64,000 nucleotides of DNA from Methylobacter sp. BlB1 (lineage in GTDB: Bacteria; Pseudomonadota; Gammaproteobacteria; Methylococcales; Methylomonadaceae), in NCBI RefSeq assembly GCF_015476545.1, contig NZ_JADMKV010000018.1:1-64000 (forward strand), written 5' to 3'. Under the pieces are notes generated by a model that was given only the letters and a program-made list of their open reading frames with translations, was not told the origin of the DNA and did no database searches. Shown one piece after another: positions 62,928 to 64,000 of this stretch (the first letter of the stretch is position 1; each line of letters starts with the position of its first letter). Both the position numbers and the translations under genes were made by a program.

Positions 62928-64000
62928 TTAAGGCTGTTTTGGAGCAGGCGTTATATTGTTCTTGTCTGTCATCGCCATTCTAGGCACGGGCATGGAGCCC
63001 GGATTATTTGATGATCGATTCACCAAAGGCGAAAGCGTCGGTGCCAGAAACTTCACTATCTGCACCGGCAGTGAACTGGTAAAGTGATACTGTTCGGCAT
63101 TGGGTCCGGCCACATAAGCGGTGATAACGCCAAAGAACCGGTCACCCATGAAAAACGCAAATACGGCAGCCCGGCTGATGAATTTCGATTCAATCAGATG
63201 CCCTCTCTCGCCCCATACCTCGCGGCGATGATCGCCGGTGCCGGTTTTACCGCCTACAGCCAGAGGTTTGCCTTCCGGATCAGTGTAAACGCCTCTGAGA
63301 CGCGAGGCGGTTCCCCCCTCCACAACGCCAATCAGCGCGCCGCGAGCCACTCTTGCAACTTCAGGCGGCATGACACGCTCGCCTTTACCGGGTGATCTGT
63401 TCAGCAGCGTCTCGAACGGCGTTGCCTCTGCATAGTGCAGGCTCTCAAATCGAATCAGCGGCTGCCTGATGCCGTCATTCTGCAGAATGCCCATCAGCTC
63501 CGCGAGAGCGGCTGGCCTGTCGCCGGAGGCACCGATAGAGGTGGCGTAAGAAGGCGTCAATGCCTGAAACGGATAACCGAGACGCACCCAGGCGCGATGG
63601 ATTTCCTTAAACGCCTCGGCCTCCAACAACGTCATGATGCGCCGTTGTTGCGCATGTTTTCTTTTGCTCTTGAGCAGCCACCGGTAAACGGCCTGCCGTT
63701 GTTCGACACTGGCTGCCAGAACCTCATCGCGCGTAGCATTCGGGTGCTTGGCCAGATAACCGGCCAGCCAAAGTTCGAGGGGATGGATCTTGGTGATATA
63801 GCCCTGATCCTGCAGGTCGAATCGTGATGTTGAAAATTTCTTGTGCAGTTCGCCGATGTCTTCCTTGGCCAGAACGGACGCCGGCAGATTCGCCTTCAGA
63901 TAAGCATTGAGATCATATTCGTCATGATCCGGATAAACAGCCTGATACAGCATGGTCAGCCGCGAAGCTTTGGGTTTAACCCGCTGGGTGAGCAGGGCCA
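62928..64000 (-). CDS. Penicillin-binding protein, C-terminal part (runs off the window)
   Basis: The open frame continues past the window edge in frame (about 15 codons upstream of the Met at 63953), so the N-terminal part is missing. The visible 357 residues are the end of a transpeptidase domain: ATSIGASGDRPAALAELMG, the PPEVARVARGALIGVVEGGTASRLRG segment and the KTG motif in VGGKTGTGDHR. The SxxK nucleophile and any glycosyltransferase domain would lie upstream. A class A-like PBP that cross-links peptidoglycan is likely. Confidence 0.8.
   Translation of the reverse strand, partial: ALLTQRVKPKASRLTMLYQAVYPDHDEYDLNAYLKANLPASVLAKEDIGELHKKFSTSRFDLQDQGYITKIHPLELWLAGYLAKHPNATRDEVLAASVEQRQAVYRWLLKSKRKHAQQRRIMTLLEAEAFKEIHRAWVRLGYPFQALTPSYATSIGASGDRPAALAELMGILQNDGIRQPLIRFESLHYAEATPFETLLNRSPGKGERVMPPEVARVARGALIGVVEGGTASRLRGVYTDPEGKPLAVGGKTGTGDHRREVWGERGHLIESKFISRAAVFAFFMGDRFFGVITAYVAGPNAEQYHFTSSLPVQIVKFLAPTLSPLVNRSSNNPGSMPVPRMAMTDKNNITPAPKQP

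Overview
The window is chromosomal DNA from a gammaproteobacterium. Evidence for this: RF2 is encoded with the classical programmed frameshift, fur and bamE are divergent, RatA, RnfH, LolCD, RsmJ and a YbiT-type ABC-F protein are present, and there is a stand-alone second EF-G of the Vibrio/Marinobacter type. The many palindromic intergenic repeats and the mix of genes would suit a Methylococcales-like methylotroph, but no methane-oxidation gene lies in the window, so the order-level assignment is a guess. I saw no rRNA, tRNA, CRISPR array, transposase or prophage.

Layout. 1-11.7 kb: end of a hemP-like gene, then an iron operon with a TonB-dependent receptor, a vibrioferrin-type NIS siderophore set (pvsABCDE order), an SbnG-like HpcH/HpaI-family enzyme that may supply citrate, and a PepSY membrane protein. 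11.7-15.2 kb: cupin, cytochrome b561, glyoxalase II, a secreted protein and a Prx5-type peroxiredoxin. 15.3-18.3 kb (minus): DUF2818, lysS, prfB. 18.5-27.2 kb (minus): SUF Fe-S assembly locus (Rrf2 regulator, sufB, C, D, S, U) followed by rsmJ and a Rieske ferredoxin; the locus is split between sufB and sufC by a 1.57-kb island of two HicAB-type toxin-antitoxin pairs around an abortive-infection-like membrane protein. 27.3-44 kb: housekeeping genes (comEC, lolCD, fur/bamE, ratA/rnfH, smpB, ppnP, ybiT, second EF-G). 44-48 kb: c-di-GMP signalling genes (receiver-like protein, EAL protein, GGDEF cyclase). 48-59.5 kb (minus): a nearly complete Tad/Flp pilus locus from flp to tadG. 59.8-64 kb: a membrane cytochrome c, two uncharacterised exported or membrane proteins and the 3' part of a penicillin-binding protein.

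How the parts fit. Iron supply (siderophore operon, Fur, HemP) and Fe-S assembly (SUF with a predicted IscR-type operator in front of its regulator) lie in one segment. The c-di-GMP genes sit beside the Tad pilus locus, a common pairing for surface attachment, although a direct link is inference. Several families of palindromic repeats occupy the gaps between genes, mostly at gene 3' ends; one 145-149 bp composite element occurs twice in opposite orientation.

The strongest candidates for something not yet described are the TA/Abi-like island inside the suf operon, the receiver-EAL pair behind NtrC/sigma-54-like sequences, and the composite palindromic element.
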